From: Mesorhizobium ventifaucium
Lineage (GTDB): Bacteria; Pseudomonadota; Alphaproteobacteria; Rhizobiales; Rhizobiaceae
NCBI RefSeq assembly: GCF_935822925.1
Contig: NZ_CAKXZS010000050.1
Coordinates: forward strand, 1 to 40,519
Reading direction: 5' to 3'
Length of the DNA stretch: 40,519 nucleotides
Position 1 is the first letter of the stretch; every line of letters starts with the position of its first letter. Position numbers and translations under genes: made by a program. The notes below the pieces were generated by a model. It saw only the letters and a list, made by a program, of their open reading frames with translations. It ran no database searches and was not told where the DNA came from. Positions 7,823 to 15,608 of the stretch are shown here, piece by piece.

Positions 7823-8860
7823 ATGGATCAGCGCAAGCGTCCAACGATCAAGGATGTGGCGATCGAGGCGAAGGTCTCCGTGGCCACTGTCAACCGGGTG
7901 CTGAGCGGCTCGGGCGTCGTCCGGCAAGGCACACGCGAACGCGTAAGACAGGCGGCGGAGCAGGTCGGCTTCTACGGCATGGGGGCGCTCAGAAGTCGCG
8001 TCGCGGCCGCCCGGCCGCGCTACAGGTTCGGCTTCCTGCTGCATCAGCCCGGCCGCGCCTTCTATCACAACGTGGCCGAGGCGCTGCGTCTGGCGGCGGA
8101 AGCAGTCGGCGATTGCGAGATCGAGGTGCGGACGGAATTTCTCGACGACCTGTCGCCGCAGAACATTGCGTCGCGCATGCTGGCGCTGGGCGGAGAATGC
8201 GACGCCTTGGGCGTGGTCGCCGCGGTCCACCCGCTTGTCGTCCAGGCGGTCGAGGCGCTGCAGGGCCGCAACGTGCCGGTCTTTGCGCTTATCTCGCAGA
8301 TATCGGCGACCGGCGAGATTCACTATATCGGCCTGGACAACTGGAAGGTCGGGCGCACAGCGGCCTGGGTGTTCGAACACGTCTGCCGCGAGCCCGGAAA
8401 GCTCGGCATCCTCGTTGGCAATCACCGCTATCGCTGCCAGGAAATGAACGAGAGCGGCTTCCGCTCCTATTTCCGCGAGCACGCGCCGGGCTTCACCCTG
8501 CTCGAGCCGGTGCTGACCTTCGAATCCAGAGCCATAGCGCAGGAGATGACGGAGAAGCTGCTCGCCGACAATCCGGATATCTCGGGCCTCTACATCGCCG
8601 GCGGCGGCATCACCGGCGCGATCGCAGCGCTTCGGTCAACCGGCCGGGCCGGCAAACTGGTCGTCGTCGGCTACGAGTTGATGGACGTGACCCGCACAGC
8701 GCTGCTAGACGGCACGCTGACCTTCCTCATCTCACATCCACTCGCCCGGATCGCGCAGGAAGCCCTGGCCGGCATGGTGCGCGCCGTCTCCGCCCCGAAT
8801 GAGAACGGCAACTTCACCACCATCTTGCCCTTTGAAATATACACCCGCGAGAATATCTAG
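7823..8860 (+). CDS. LacI-family transcriptional regulator of the moc-like operon
   Basis: A 345-residue repressor. Its N-terminal helix-turn-helix is TIKDVAIEAKVSVATVNRVL (residues 8-27), followed by the hinge helix, then a periplasmic-binding-like sensor domain (about 65-340) with FGFLLHQPGRAFYHNV at the first strand and IHYIGLDNWKVGRTAA in the middle. It is divergent from the catabolic operon and preceded by a GTATCA-type dyad, so it most likely represses the operon until the imported polyol binds. Known rhizopine clusters use a GntR/MocR-type regulator instead, so control here differs. The substrate is unknown. Confidence 0.93.
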   Translation: MDQRKRPTIKDVAIEAKVSVATVNRVLSGSGVVRQGTRERVRQAAEQVGFYGMGALRSRVAAARPRYRFGFLLHQPGRAFYHNVAEALRLAAEAVGDCEIEVRTEFLDDLSPQNIASRMLALGGECDALGVVAAVHPLVVQAVEALQGRNVPVFALISQISATGEIHYIGLDNWKVGRTAAWVFEHVCREPGKLGILVGNHRYRCQEMNESGFRSYFREHAPGFTLLEPVLTFESRAIAQEMTEKLLADNPDISGLYIAGGGITGAIAALRSTGRAGKLVVVGYELMDVTRTALLDGTLTFLISHPLARIAQEALAGMVRAVSAPNENGNFTTILPFEIYTRENI

Positions 8861-8910
8861 CCGGCAATTTGCCAAGACCGGCAGCCCAGTGCGTCTGCTG
8901 CGGCGACCCG

Positions 8911-8963
8911 CGCCCTTTCAAAAATCAGATCTTTGCGTCGTGCGGCACTCGCAGCCCGTTGCC
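8911..8963 (-). repeat. Imperfect duplicate of the aminopeptidase P gene 3' end
   Basis: On the minus strand this stretch reads (V)PHDAKI-stop followed by TTTTGAAAGGGCG. The real aminopeptidase gene ends (L)PHDQKI-stop followed by TTTTGAAAGGGCG (11290-11339). Both copies share orientation and TGCCGCACGAC, AAGAT and TTTTGAAAGGGCG blocks. No aminopeptidase reading frame lies upstream of this copy. Confidence 0.6.
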
Positions 8964-9040
8964 CTGATGTGTCGGAGTTGCCAAGCCCCTCCGTCACAGC
9001 TGATCCCATGCCGATTAATCATTCCTACTAGGTCGCCTTT

Positions 9041-9487
9041 CTACGGTATTCTCCCGTCCATCTCCGGGAACAGGACGACGCTTTCCTGCGCGGTCGGTTC
9101 GTTGCGGGCGCCAATAAAGGTGGCGGGCGTGCTTGACCGGTTCACGGCAACGTGGAGCACGTTGGCCGGAATGTAGAGATAGTCACCGGGATGCACGACG
9201 TCCCGAAATTGCAGTTCATCCCCACTCCACATCTCCAGCTCATCTCCGCTCAGCATATAAAATGCTGTTTCGTGACGCGCGTGGACGTGGGCCTTGGTCC
9301 GTCTCCCCGGAGGCATTGTGGCGATGCCCAGCCAAAGCGCCTTTGCGCCGACGGTCTCTGAACTGATTCCCGGTAGATAGTCCGACCCCTGTTCGGCCCG
9401 ATATGCCTTGCCACCTCTGACGACCACAGCCTTTCCCTCGCTGGGCGCCACACTGTTCGCTCCGGACGGTTGCTTCAACATCGTCAT
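9041..9487 (-). CDS. Cupin-domain protein
   Basis: A 148-residue single-domain cupin. Motif 1 is recognisable as KAHVHARHETAFYMLSGDELEMW, giving His-x-His...Glu metal ligands. Motif 2 is HPGDYLYIPANVLHVAVN, with the distal His. GGAGGT precedes the ATG at 9487. Small cupins of this type are metal-dependent dioxygenases, isomerases or ligand-binding proteins; the exact reaction is not readable. It is divergent from a winged-helix/TPR regulator across about 150 bases, which suggests that the regulator controls it. Confidence 0.82.
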   Translation of the reverse strand: MTMLKQPSGANSVAPSEGKAVVVRGGKAYRAEQGSDYLPGISSETVGAKALWLGIATMPPGRRTKAHVHARHETAFYMLSGDELEMWSGDELQFRDVVHPGDYLYIPANVLHVAVNRSSTPATFIGARNEPTAQESVVLFPEMDGRIP

Positions 9488-9641
9488 TTTCGACCTCCAT
9501 TTGTGTTAGTCTGTGCGAAGACGGCCAAAATGACCGCTCGTCCGGCCGAAGTCCTAAAGGGGGAGGCGAAAAGTTCCGAATTCTTCCGAAGCCGATAAAC
9601 GGAATGTCGCATCACCGCGCTGCTTAGCGTTCGGCCCGTTC

Positions 9642-11165
9642 GTGTTCGACATGCTGCGCGGGGCGCTTGTCCGAGAGGGCCGGCCGGTTGCGCTCGGGCA
9701 AAAAGGCTTGTCGTTGCTTCAAGCCCTGCTGGCGGCGCCGACGCAAGTGCTGAGCAAGACGGCACTCATGGAAGCGGCTTGGCCCGATGCCGTTGTCGAG
9801 GAAAGCAATCTCTCTGTGCAGGTTGCCGCCCTGCGCAAGCTGCTCGGCTCACAGCCGGACGGCAGCGAGTGGATCGCCACGGTCCCGCGCACCGGATATC
9901 GTTTCGCCGGCAGCGTCCGTGTACTGGACGGCGCTGCAGATGGCGGGCTTCCTAGTTCCGGCCAGCCGACGAGTCTTCCCGAAAGACCATCCATCGCGGT
10001 TTTGCCGTTCGCCAATGTGAGCGACAACCAGGAACAGGCCTATCTGGCTGGCGGCATCACCGAGGACATCATCACAGCGCTGACAAGGTTCCGGTGGTTC
10101 CGGGTGATCGGGCGCGGTTCCAGCTTCGTCTACAAGGACAAGTCGGTCGACTCCAAGCAGGTGGCCCGCGAGCTTGGCGTCCGTTACGTGCTGGAAGGCA
10201 GCGTGCGCCGGTCCGGCGAGCACATCCGGGTCTCGACGCAACTGGTTGATGCCGCCTCGGCCAATCAGATCTGGGCCGAACGATACGAAATGGAGATGAC
10301 GGAGGCGTTTGCCGTCCAGGATGCCATAGCCGAGCGGGTGGCTGGCGCGATCGAGCCCGAACTTCTCAAGACGGAGTCGCTTCCAGCCCCTGCACGCAGC
10401 AGCGGAAGCGCGACGGCGTGGGACCTGGTGCGGCAAGGTACCTGGCATTTCCACCATGTCGGCCGTCAAACTCACTTGAGTGCCCGCAAGCTGTTCCGGG
10501 AGGCATGCAGGCTCGACCCTGAGCTCGCAGAGGCCCATCTCTGGCTCGGCCGCGTGAGCGCCGGCATCGTTGCTTACGGCTGGAGCGACAAGCCCGCACA
10601 GGATATCCGGGAAGGCCTGGATGCAGCCTTGAAGGCGGTTCGGCTCGACGAGAAGAACCCCTATTCGCATTACGCGCTGGCCATCTGCAGCATCTACGCC
10701 AATGCACCGGAACAGGCCGTTCTTGCCGCGGAAAAGGCGATCGAGATCAGCCCAAGCTTCGCCCTTGGCCATCTGGTATTGGGAATGGGGCAGCTTTTCC
10801 GCGGCGGCGCATCCGAAGCGATAGCGCCGCTCGAACACGGCCTTATGTTGAACCCTTACGATCCGCAGAACTTCGTCTGGTTCAATGTCGTGGCGCTCGC
10901 CTACCTATTCGCAGGACAGGCAAACGAGGCGCTTGCCGCAGCCATCAAGGCGCGCAAGATCGCTCCCGCATGGCGGCCTACTCACGAAACACTCGCCTGC
11001 TGCTACGTTTCGCTCGGCCGCCTGCCGGAGGCAAGATCTTGCGTTGAGCTGATGCGGGAAATGGAAAATCCTTCAGGCGATGCCTTGGCGCCGCTCAGGC
11101 TGCGCAATCTACATTGGGCAGACGAGATGGCGCATCTGTTGAAGAAAGCCGGTTGGCAGCAATAA
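9642..11165 (+). CDS. Winged-helix (OmpR/CadC-type) regulator with FlgO/TolB-like and TPR domains
   Basis: A 507-residue one-component regulator. Residues 1-85 are a Trans_reg_C winged helix (VREGRPVALGQKGLSLLQALL, ESNLSVQVAALRKLLG, TVPRTGYRFAG). Residues 115-245 are the domain found in adenylate-cyclase-like and TolB/FlgO-like proteins (PSIAVLPFANVSD, YVLEGSVRRSGEHIRVSTQL, IWAERYE). The rest is TPR repeats. No receiver domain or transmembrane segment is visible. The start is uncertain: the family N-terminus (FGPFVFD) begins about four codons before the GTG at 9642, with no ATG, GTG or TTG in frame. A strong AAGGGGGAGG at 9557-9566 has no canonical in-frame start after it. An ATG at 9604 is out of frame, so a small 5' frameshift is possible. 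Confidence 0.82.
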   Translation: MFDMLRGALVREGRPVALGQKGLSLLQALLAAPTQVLSKTALMEAAWPDAVVEESNLSVQVAALRKLLGSQPDGSEWIATVPRTGYRFAGSVRVLDGAADGGLPSSGQPTSLPERPSIAVLPFANVSDNQEQAYLAGGITEDIITALTRFRWFRVIGRGSSFVYKDKSVDSKQVARELGVRYVLEGSVRRSGEHIRVSTQLVDAASANQIWAERYEMEMTEAFAVQDAIAERVAGAIEPELLKTESLPAPARSSGSATAWDLVRQGTWHFHHVGRQTHLSARKLFREACRLDPELAEAHLWLGRVSAGIVAYGWSDKPAQDIREGLDAALKAVRLDEKNPYSHYALAICSIYANAPEQAVLAAEKAIEISPSFALGHLVLGMGQLFRGGASEAIAPLEHGLMLNPYDPQNFVWFNVVALAYLFAGQANEALAAAIKARKIAPAWRPTHETLACCYVSLGRLPEARSCVELMREMENPSGDALAPLRLRNLHWADEMAHLLKKAGWQQ

Positions 11166-11289
11166 GACTACAGGCCATTCCCTGCAGATTGATATCGTCT
11201 GTGCGTGGCGCGCAGCTGTTGGGGCAGCACAAGCCAAGGTCCGTCTCACACTCAGGGCGATGCTGGTTTCGGGCCGATAGCTGACCCAC

Positions 11290-11339
11290 CGCCCTTTCAA
11301 AATCAAATCTTCTGGTCGTGCGGCAGCGGTGCGGTTGCC
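11290..11339 (-). repeat. Aminopeptidase P gene 3' end, partner of the 8911-8963 direct repeat
   Basis: This is the genuine end of the aminopeptidase coding region plus about 13 downstream bases. It matches 8911-8963 imperfectly in the same orientation. Together the copies bracket the 2.3-kb cupin/regulator segment. Confidence 0.6.
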
Positions 11340-13150
11340 TTTTCCAGCCAGGCCAGCGTCTCGCCGTCGAGCATCGGTCCGATCTCGGCCAGCACGCGGG
11401 CGTGGTATGTGTCGAGCCAATGCAGCTCGTCGCGCGTCAAAAGGTCCGACCGCACCAGCCTGGTGTCGATGGGCGCCAGCGTCAGTGTCTCGAAGCCGTG
11501 CATGGCGATGTCGCCGCCCTCTATCGGCTCGGCCGGCGTCACCAGGATAAGATTCTCGATGCGAATGCCGTAAGAACCCTCCTTGTAGTAGCCCGGCTCG
11601 TTGGAGACGATCATGCCCGCCAGCAGCTTTTCAGTGCCGGTCCTGGCGATGCGCTGCGGGCCCTCGTGCACGGCCAGATAGGAGCCGACGCCATGGCCGG
11701 TGCCATGGGCGAAATCGCAACCGTGTTTCCACAGGGCAAGGCGCGCCACGGCGTCGATCTCGGAGCCGCGCGTGCCGGGGGGGAAGCGCAGCATGGAAAT
11801 GCCGATCATGCCCTTCAGCACCAGCGTGAAACGTTCGCGCATTTCCTCGGTCGGCGTGCCGATCGGCACGGTGCGGGTGATGTCGGTGGTGCCGTCCTGA
11901 TACTGCCCGCCCGAATCGAGCAGGAACAGTTCGCCAGACTGAAGCTTTCGGCTGGTGGCGCGGGAAACGCGGTAGTGCATGATGGCGCCGTTCGGGCCGG
12001 CGCCGGCGATGGTGTCGAAGGACACGTCGCGCAGCGGCATTTGCGTTTCCTCGCCGGTGCTGCGGCGGCACTCCTCAAGCTTGGTGACGACCGCGATCTC
12101 GTCGAGCTTGCCCGGTTCCTGGCGGTCGAGCCAGCAAAGCAGCTTGGCGACCGCGGCGCCATCGCGGCGATGTGCGGCGCGGGCGCCGTTGATCTCGGCC
12201 TGGTTTTTCGTCGCGCGCGGAATGCGGGCAGGGTCTGGCGCGGTGATGACGGTGCCGCCATTGTCCTCGACCAGCATCCTGAGCTTCTCCGCCGCCAGCA
12301 CGGGATCCAGCGCGATCTTCGCGCCGCCCTTGGCCAGGGCTGCGACAACAGCTTCGAATTCACCGGGTTCGTGCAATTCGGCGAGCTGCGTCAGGTAGGC
12401 CGCGACGGTGCGTGAAAACTTACGCTGATCCATGAAAAGCAGGTGCGATCGATCGGCGGCGAGCACGGCGAAGCCGAGCGCCAGAGGGGTGTGCGGCACG
12501 TCGCCGCCGCGGACATCGAAGGCCCAGGCGATGGAGGACGGGTCGGTCAGCACGGCATGAGTGGTGCCATCCTTGCCGATGGCCTCGGCCAGCCGCGCCA
12601 GCTTGTCCTTGGCCAATTCGCCGGCAAAGCCAATCGGATGAATCTCGACCGGCGCCAGCGGCGGTTCGGGCTGATCCTCCCAGATGGCGTCGATCGGATT
12701 CTTCTCGATCGGCACCAATGTCGCCCCCGATTTTTCGGCCGACGCTTTCAGCGCTTTCACGTCGCCGATCGTCTGCAGCCACGGGTCGAAGCCAAGCCGC
12801 ACGCCCTTGCCGAGGTTGTCCTTGATCCAGGTGGCGGGCGGATTGTCGACCAGGCTTTCGATCGAGAAGATGTCGAGATCGACCTCCTGGCGCACCTGCA
12901 GCGTGTAGCGGCCGTCGACGAACATGACGGCACGGTCGCCGAGCACGATAGCGACGCCGGCCGAGCCGCTGAAGCCGGTCAGCCATTTCAGCCGCGCCGA
13001 GCGGTCAGCGACATATTCGCCCTGATGCTCGTCGGCACGAGGCACGATGAAGCCATCCAGCCCGTTGGCCGCCAGCCATTGACGCAGCAACGCCACACGC
13101 GGCTTGCCGAGGGCGGGGTCGCCTGCGGGATCAAAGGTCTGGAACATCAT
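11303..13150 (-). CDS. pepP: Xaa-Pro aminopeptidase (aminopeptidase P, M24B), long three-domain form
   Basis: A 615-residue cytosolic metallopeptidase that removes N-terminal residues before proline. There are two creatinase-like N-terminal domains (about 1-310), the first with LAANGLDGFIVPRADEHQGEY, then the pita-bread catalytic domain. Metal ligands are seen as the Asp pair in LLDSGGQYQDGTTDITRT, the His in AHGTGHGVGSYL, and the Glu residues in IVSNEPGYY and RIENLILV. The start is one of two adjacent ATGs (13150/13147) behind a GAGGAGA site. It is a single-gene unit; its 3' end is duplicated at 8911-8963. Length and domain order match the eukaryote-like long APP family found in Rhizobiales. 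Confidence 0.95.
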   Translation of the reverse strand: MMFQTFDPAGDPALGKPRVALLRQWLAANGLDGFIVPRADEHQGEYVADRSARLKWLTGFSGSAGVAIVLGDRAVMFVDGRYTLQVRQEVDLDIFSIESLVDNPPATWIKDNLGKGVRLGFDPWLQTIGDVKALKASAEKSGATLVPIEKNPIDAIWEDQPEPPLAPVEIHPIGFAGELAKDKLARLAEAIGKDGTTHAVLTDPSSIAWAFDVRGGDVPHTPLALGFAVLAADRSHLLFMDQRKFSRTVAAYLTQLAELHEPGEFEAVVAALAKGGAKIALDPVLAAEKLRMLVEDNGGTVITAPDPARIPRATKNQAEINGARAAHRRDGAAVAKLLCWLDRQEPGKLDEIAVVTKLEECRRSTGEETQMPLRDVSFDTIAGAGPNGAIMHYRVSRATSRKLQSGELFLLDSGGQYQDGTTDITRTVPIGTPTEEMRERFTLVLKGMIGISMLRFPPGTRGSEIDAVARLALWKHGCDFAHGTGHGVGSYLAVHEGPQRIARTGTEKLLAGMIVSNEPGYYKEGSYGIRIENLILVTPAEPIEGGDIAMHGFETLTLAPIDTRLVRSDLLTRDELHWLDTYHARVLAEIGPMLDGETLAWLEKATAPLPHDQKI

Positions 13151-13182
13151 GGTCTCTCCTCGGATGCTGGCGCGACCGTAGC

Positions 13183-13243
13183 GCATGACCCCGAAAATCG
13201 GAATCGACTTTTGCTGCGCCGATCTTCGGTCCGGATTCGATCC
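13183..13243. repeat. Dispersed GCATGA...GATC(C) palindromic repeat, copy 1
   Basis: Begins GCATGACC and contains CCGAAAATCGG, CGACTTTTGCTG and ATCTTCGGTCCGG. It aligns by eye with 14698-14763 in the same orientation. Its position just upstream of the aminopeptidase start fits an intergenic repeat family. Confidence 0.55.
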
Positions 13244-13269
13244 AGCAGGGCAATCGCTTCAGGTCTGCG

Positions 13270-13320
13270 CCGCCCCTCATTGCCCTGCCGGGCATTTTTC
13301 CCCGTATATGACGGGGAGAA
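13270..13320. repeat. Dispersed repeat with CCCCGT/ACGGGG hairpin, copy A (inverted relative to copy B)
   Basis: Runs from CCGCCCCTCAT to the hairpin TCCCCGT-atatg-ACGGGGA and GAA. Its reverse complement matches 13393-13446 closely. The two copies face each other across about 70 bases. Confidence 0.65.
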
Positions 13321-13392
13321 AGACACTATCACCAAAGATTTTCGCCAATTGTCGGCGGTGCAGAAAGGGGGCGAGGTTGCGGCAATTCCCCC

Positions 13393-13446
13393 TTCTCCCC
13401 GTCACAATATAAGGGGAGAAGGTGCCAGCAGGCGGATGAGGGGCGG
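13393..13446. repeat. Dispersed repeat with CCCCGT hairpin, copy B
   Basis: Runs TTCTCCCCGTCAC...AAGGGGAGAAGG...GCAGGCGGATGAGGGGCGG and is the inverted partner of 13270-13320. The 398-base gap 13187-13584 contains only these repeats, the 13183-13243 element and a possible promoter region; no other gene is visible. Confidence 0.65.
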
Positions 13447-13515
13447 CGCCGCCATCAACAGTGGTCATCGACGTGCGCTTTTGCGCATGGACGCCATGCA
13501 GAATCAGCGATTAAA

Positions 13516-13540
13516 AAAAGGTCAGCAGAGCTTACCTTTT
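13516..13540. promoter_or_regulatory. Inverted repeat upstream of small gene
   Basis: The arms AAAAGGT and ACCTTTT are separated by 11 bases and lie 45 bases before the ATG of the 61-residue gene. An operator or transcript hairpin is possible. Confidence 0.35.
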
Positions 13541-13584
13541 CGATGTGGAGGAAAGAGTCTTATTGCCCTGCAAAGGAGACCATC

Positions 13585-13770
13585 ATGTCCACGATTCCAG
13601 CCAGACGCGGATTTTTCAGAAGCGCCGTGAACGCTCTCATCGAAGCGCGCCAGCGCGAAGCGAGCCGCTATGTGAGCGGCGTCCTGCTTGGCTTTGACGA
13701 CGAAACGTTGAAAGCGAACGGCTACGATCGCGAAGAACTGAAGAAGGCGGCAAGGTCGCGCTACGTCTGA
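13585..13770 (+). CDS. Small conserved protein, DUF1127-like
   Basis: A 61-residue basic protein with an Arg-rich helix (LIEARQREASRYVSG) followed by DDETLKANGYDREELKKAA. It resembles DUF1127-type small proteins of Rhizobiales, which often bind RNA or act in stress and phosphate responses; that assignment is tentative. The ATG at 13585 is preceded by AAAGGAGA at 13572-13579 with good spacing. It stands alone between a repeat-rich gap and the convergent prmA gene. Confidence 0.75.
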   Translation: MSTIPARRGFFRSAVNALIEARQREASRYVSGVLLGFDDETLKANGYDREELKKAARSRYV

Positions 13771-13805
13771 GCGAATTTACGGCTTGCGTTTGAAGGCGCT
13801 GCGCG

Positions 13806-14678
13806 TCACCGCTTGAGGTGGATTGTCACCCAGCCTTCGCGATGCAACGTCCTGACATGGCGGAACTGCTGGCCGACATAGGCCGAAATCACCGCGTCGC
13901 GCTGCCGGTCGAGGATGCCTGACAGCACGATCGAGCCGCCCAAACCGATATGCCTGGCCATTTCGGGCGCCAGCCGCATCAGCGGCCGCGCCAGTATGTT
14001 GGCAACGATGAGGTCGAAGGGCCCGCGCGCGGCAAAGATCGGATGGTGGAACCCCCGCGCCGTCACCGTTTCGACGAGCGCCTTGACGTGGTTGAGCCGC
14101 GCATTGGCGCCGGCGACTTTTGTGGCGACCGGATCGATGTCGGTCGCCAGCACCGGGATATGGGCGAGCCTGGCCAGCGCGATGGCCAGCACCGCACTGC
14201 CGGTGCCGAGGTCGAGCGCGTTGCGCGGGCGCTCGCGCCGCACGACCTGTTCCAGCATTTCAAGGCAGCCGGCGGTGGTGCCGTGATGGCCGGTGCCGAA
14301 GGCGAGGCCCGCCTCGATCTCGATGGCGAGTTCGCCGCTGTGGCGCTTCCTGCGGTCATGCGCGCCGTGCACGAAGAAACGGCCGGCGCGCACCGGCTTC
14401 AGTCCCTCCAGCGAACGCGTCACCCAGTCGATATCCGGCACGGGCTCGCGCGCAATCGGCCTCGACAAGGCAAGCCCGGCAAGGATCTCTTCCACGCGCG
14501 CCTCGACGGCGTCGACATCGCCGTCGGCATAGAGCGACACTTCCTGGATGTCGCGATCCTCATCGACTTCGAGGATGGCAATCGGCAGACCCTCGTCCTC
14601 GAAGGCCGTTTCGAACGCCGCGAAGATACGGTCGGCCTCGATCTTTCCAGTGGTGAAATAAAGCCGCGTTTGGGTCAT
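13806..14678 (-). CDS. prmA: Ribosomal protein L11 methyltransferase
   Basis: A 290-residue SAM-dependent methyltransferase that trimethylates ribosomal protein L11. The N-terminal substrate-recognition domain covers about 1-95. The catalytic domain has LAFGTGHHGTT, SAM motif I NALDLGTGSAVLAIA, ATDIDPVA (acidic end of strand 2) and the motif FDLIVANILARPL that binds the target amine (the usual N-I-L-A). The start is the ATG at 14678; the ribosome site is weak. Longer readings upstream are out of register with family length. It lies 92 bases downstream of the SCO1 gene with a dispersed repeat between, so it may have its own promoter. Confidence 0.95.
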   Translation of the reverse strand: MTQTRLYFTTGKIEADRIFAAFETAFEDEGLPIAILEVDEDRDIQEVSLYADGDVDAVEARVEEILAGLALSRPIAREPVPDIDWVTRSLEGLKPVRAGRFFVHGAHDRRKRHSGELAIEIEAGLAFGTGHHGTTAGCLEMLEQVVRRERPRNALDLGTGSAVLAIALARLAHIPVLATDIDPVATKVAGANARLNHVKALVETVTARGFHHPIFAARGPFDLIVANILARPLMRLAPEMARHIGLGGSIVLSGILDRQRDAVISAYVGQQFRHVRTLHREGWVTIHLKR

Positions 14679-14697
14679 CAAACGATTTTCTTTGTGA

Positions 14698-14763
14698 GCA
14701 TGATCTTGTCCGAAAATCGGTTCCACTTTTCGCTGGGCGCGGACCTTCGGTTCGGGATCATGC
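14698..14763. repeat. Dispersed GCATGATC...GATCATGC palindromic repeat, copy 2
   Basis: The perfect terminal arms GCATGATC and GATCATGC enclose TCCGAAAATCGG, CCACTTTTCGCTG and GACCTTCGG. The interior matches 13183-13243. It lies between prmA and the SCO1 gene. Confidence 0.65.
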
Positions 14764-14764
14764 A

Positions 14765-15367
14765 CTAGCCTGCCGCCAGTCGCTTGAGCTTGGCGATTGC
14801 GGCGTCCGGGCTTTCGCCATAGGCGATGGTGCCGGCGAAATCGCCCCTGGCGTTGAGCAGCAGCACCGAAGCGGTGTGGTCCATCGTATAGTCGCCGTTG
14901 CCGGTATCGACCTTCTTCGAATAGATGCCGAAGGATTTGGCCATGGCACGGACCTTGTCCGGCTCGCCCGTGATGCCGATGATGCGGTCGGAGAAGTTGC
15001 TGATATAGGCGTTCATGATTTCGGGCGTGTCGCGCTCCGGGTCGACCGTCACGAAATAGGCGCGCAGGTTCTTGCCATCGTCGCCCATCGTCTTCAGCCA
15101 GCCGGCCAGTTCGAACAGCGTGGTCGGGCAGACTTCCGGGCAGTGGGTGAAGCCGAAGAAGACGACGCTGGGGTGGCCGCGAAAGGTAGCCTCGGTGATC
15201 GGAGCGCGCTTCTGGTCGACCAGCGTGAACGGCGCGCCGAACGGCTCGCCGCCATAGTGCCCACGGTACCATTCAAAGGTGAGCCAGCCGATGCCCGCCG
15301 CCATCAGGACGAGAATGCCGACCAGTATTGAACGCATCATCAATTGGGTGTCCGTCGCGATTTTCAT
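14765..15367 (-). CDS. SCO1/SenC-family copper chaperone for cytochrome c oxidase
   Basis: A 200-residue membrane-anchored thioredoxin-fold protein. It has an N-terminal signal anchor (about 11-31, SILVGILVLMAAGIGWLTF), the copper motif Cys76-PEV-Cys80 in FTHCPEVCPTT, and the third ligand His164 in YTMDHTA. SCO proteins deliver copper to the CuA site of cytochrome oxidase from the periplasmic face. The start at 15367 gives the usual length of about 200; the adjacent ATGs at 15340/15337 are alternatives, and neither has a strong ribosome site. It is divergent from the creA-like gene. Confidence 0.93.
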   Translation of the reverse strand: MKIATDTQLMMRSILVGILVLMAAGIGWLTFEWYRGHYGGEPFGAPFTLVDQKRAPITEATFRGHPSVVFFGFTHCPEVCPTTLFELAGWLKTMGDDGKNLRAYFVTVDPERDTPEIMNAYISNFSDRIIGITGEPDKVRAMAKSFGIYSKKVDTGNGDYTMDHTASVLLLNARGDFAGTIAYGESPDAAIAKLKRLAAG

Positions 15368-15545
15368 TGGCGCCGTGTCGGGCGCCCTTGGAGCTTGTTG
15401 GGCGAACACTCTTAACGGTTTGATCTCGCGCGCGCAAAGATGTCGCGTTGCCGCAACCGGCTTTCCCTTAAAAAATGGTCCGCTTGCAATGTGCTGCCGC
15501 CCGTCCCACCTGAGGTCGGCAAAACTCGAACGGCAGGAGGCTTCG

Positions 15546-15608
15546 TTGCAACGATTGATTGGGCAACGACTGATTGGGCAAGGACTGATTGGGCGAAAAC
15601 TGATCGGC
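15546..15608 (+). repeat. 15-base tandem repeat encoding LIGxx units in a signal peptide
   Basis: Units at 15555-15569, 15570-15584 and 15585-15599 plus a partial fourth follow the pattern TGATTGGGC(A/G)A. They encode LIGQR, LIGQG, LIGRK and LIGG at the N-terminus of the CreA-like protein. Period and frame are both multiples of three. Confidence 0.8.

Noticed and set aside
13270..13446. A CRISPR array
   Set aside because: There are only two copies, in opposite orientation, with a single unequal spacer and no cas genes.
13806..15272. A 488-residue fused reading frame through the SCO1 gene into prmA
   Set aside because: The first part is an out-of-frame reading of the SCO1 coding strand with no family match; PrmA starts at 14678.
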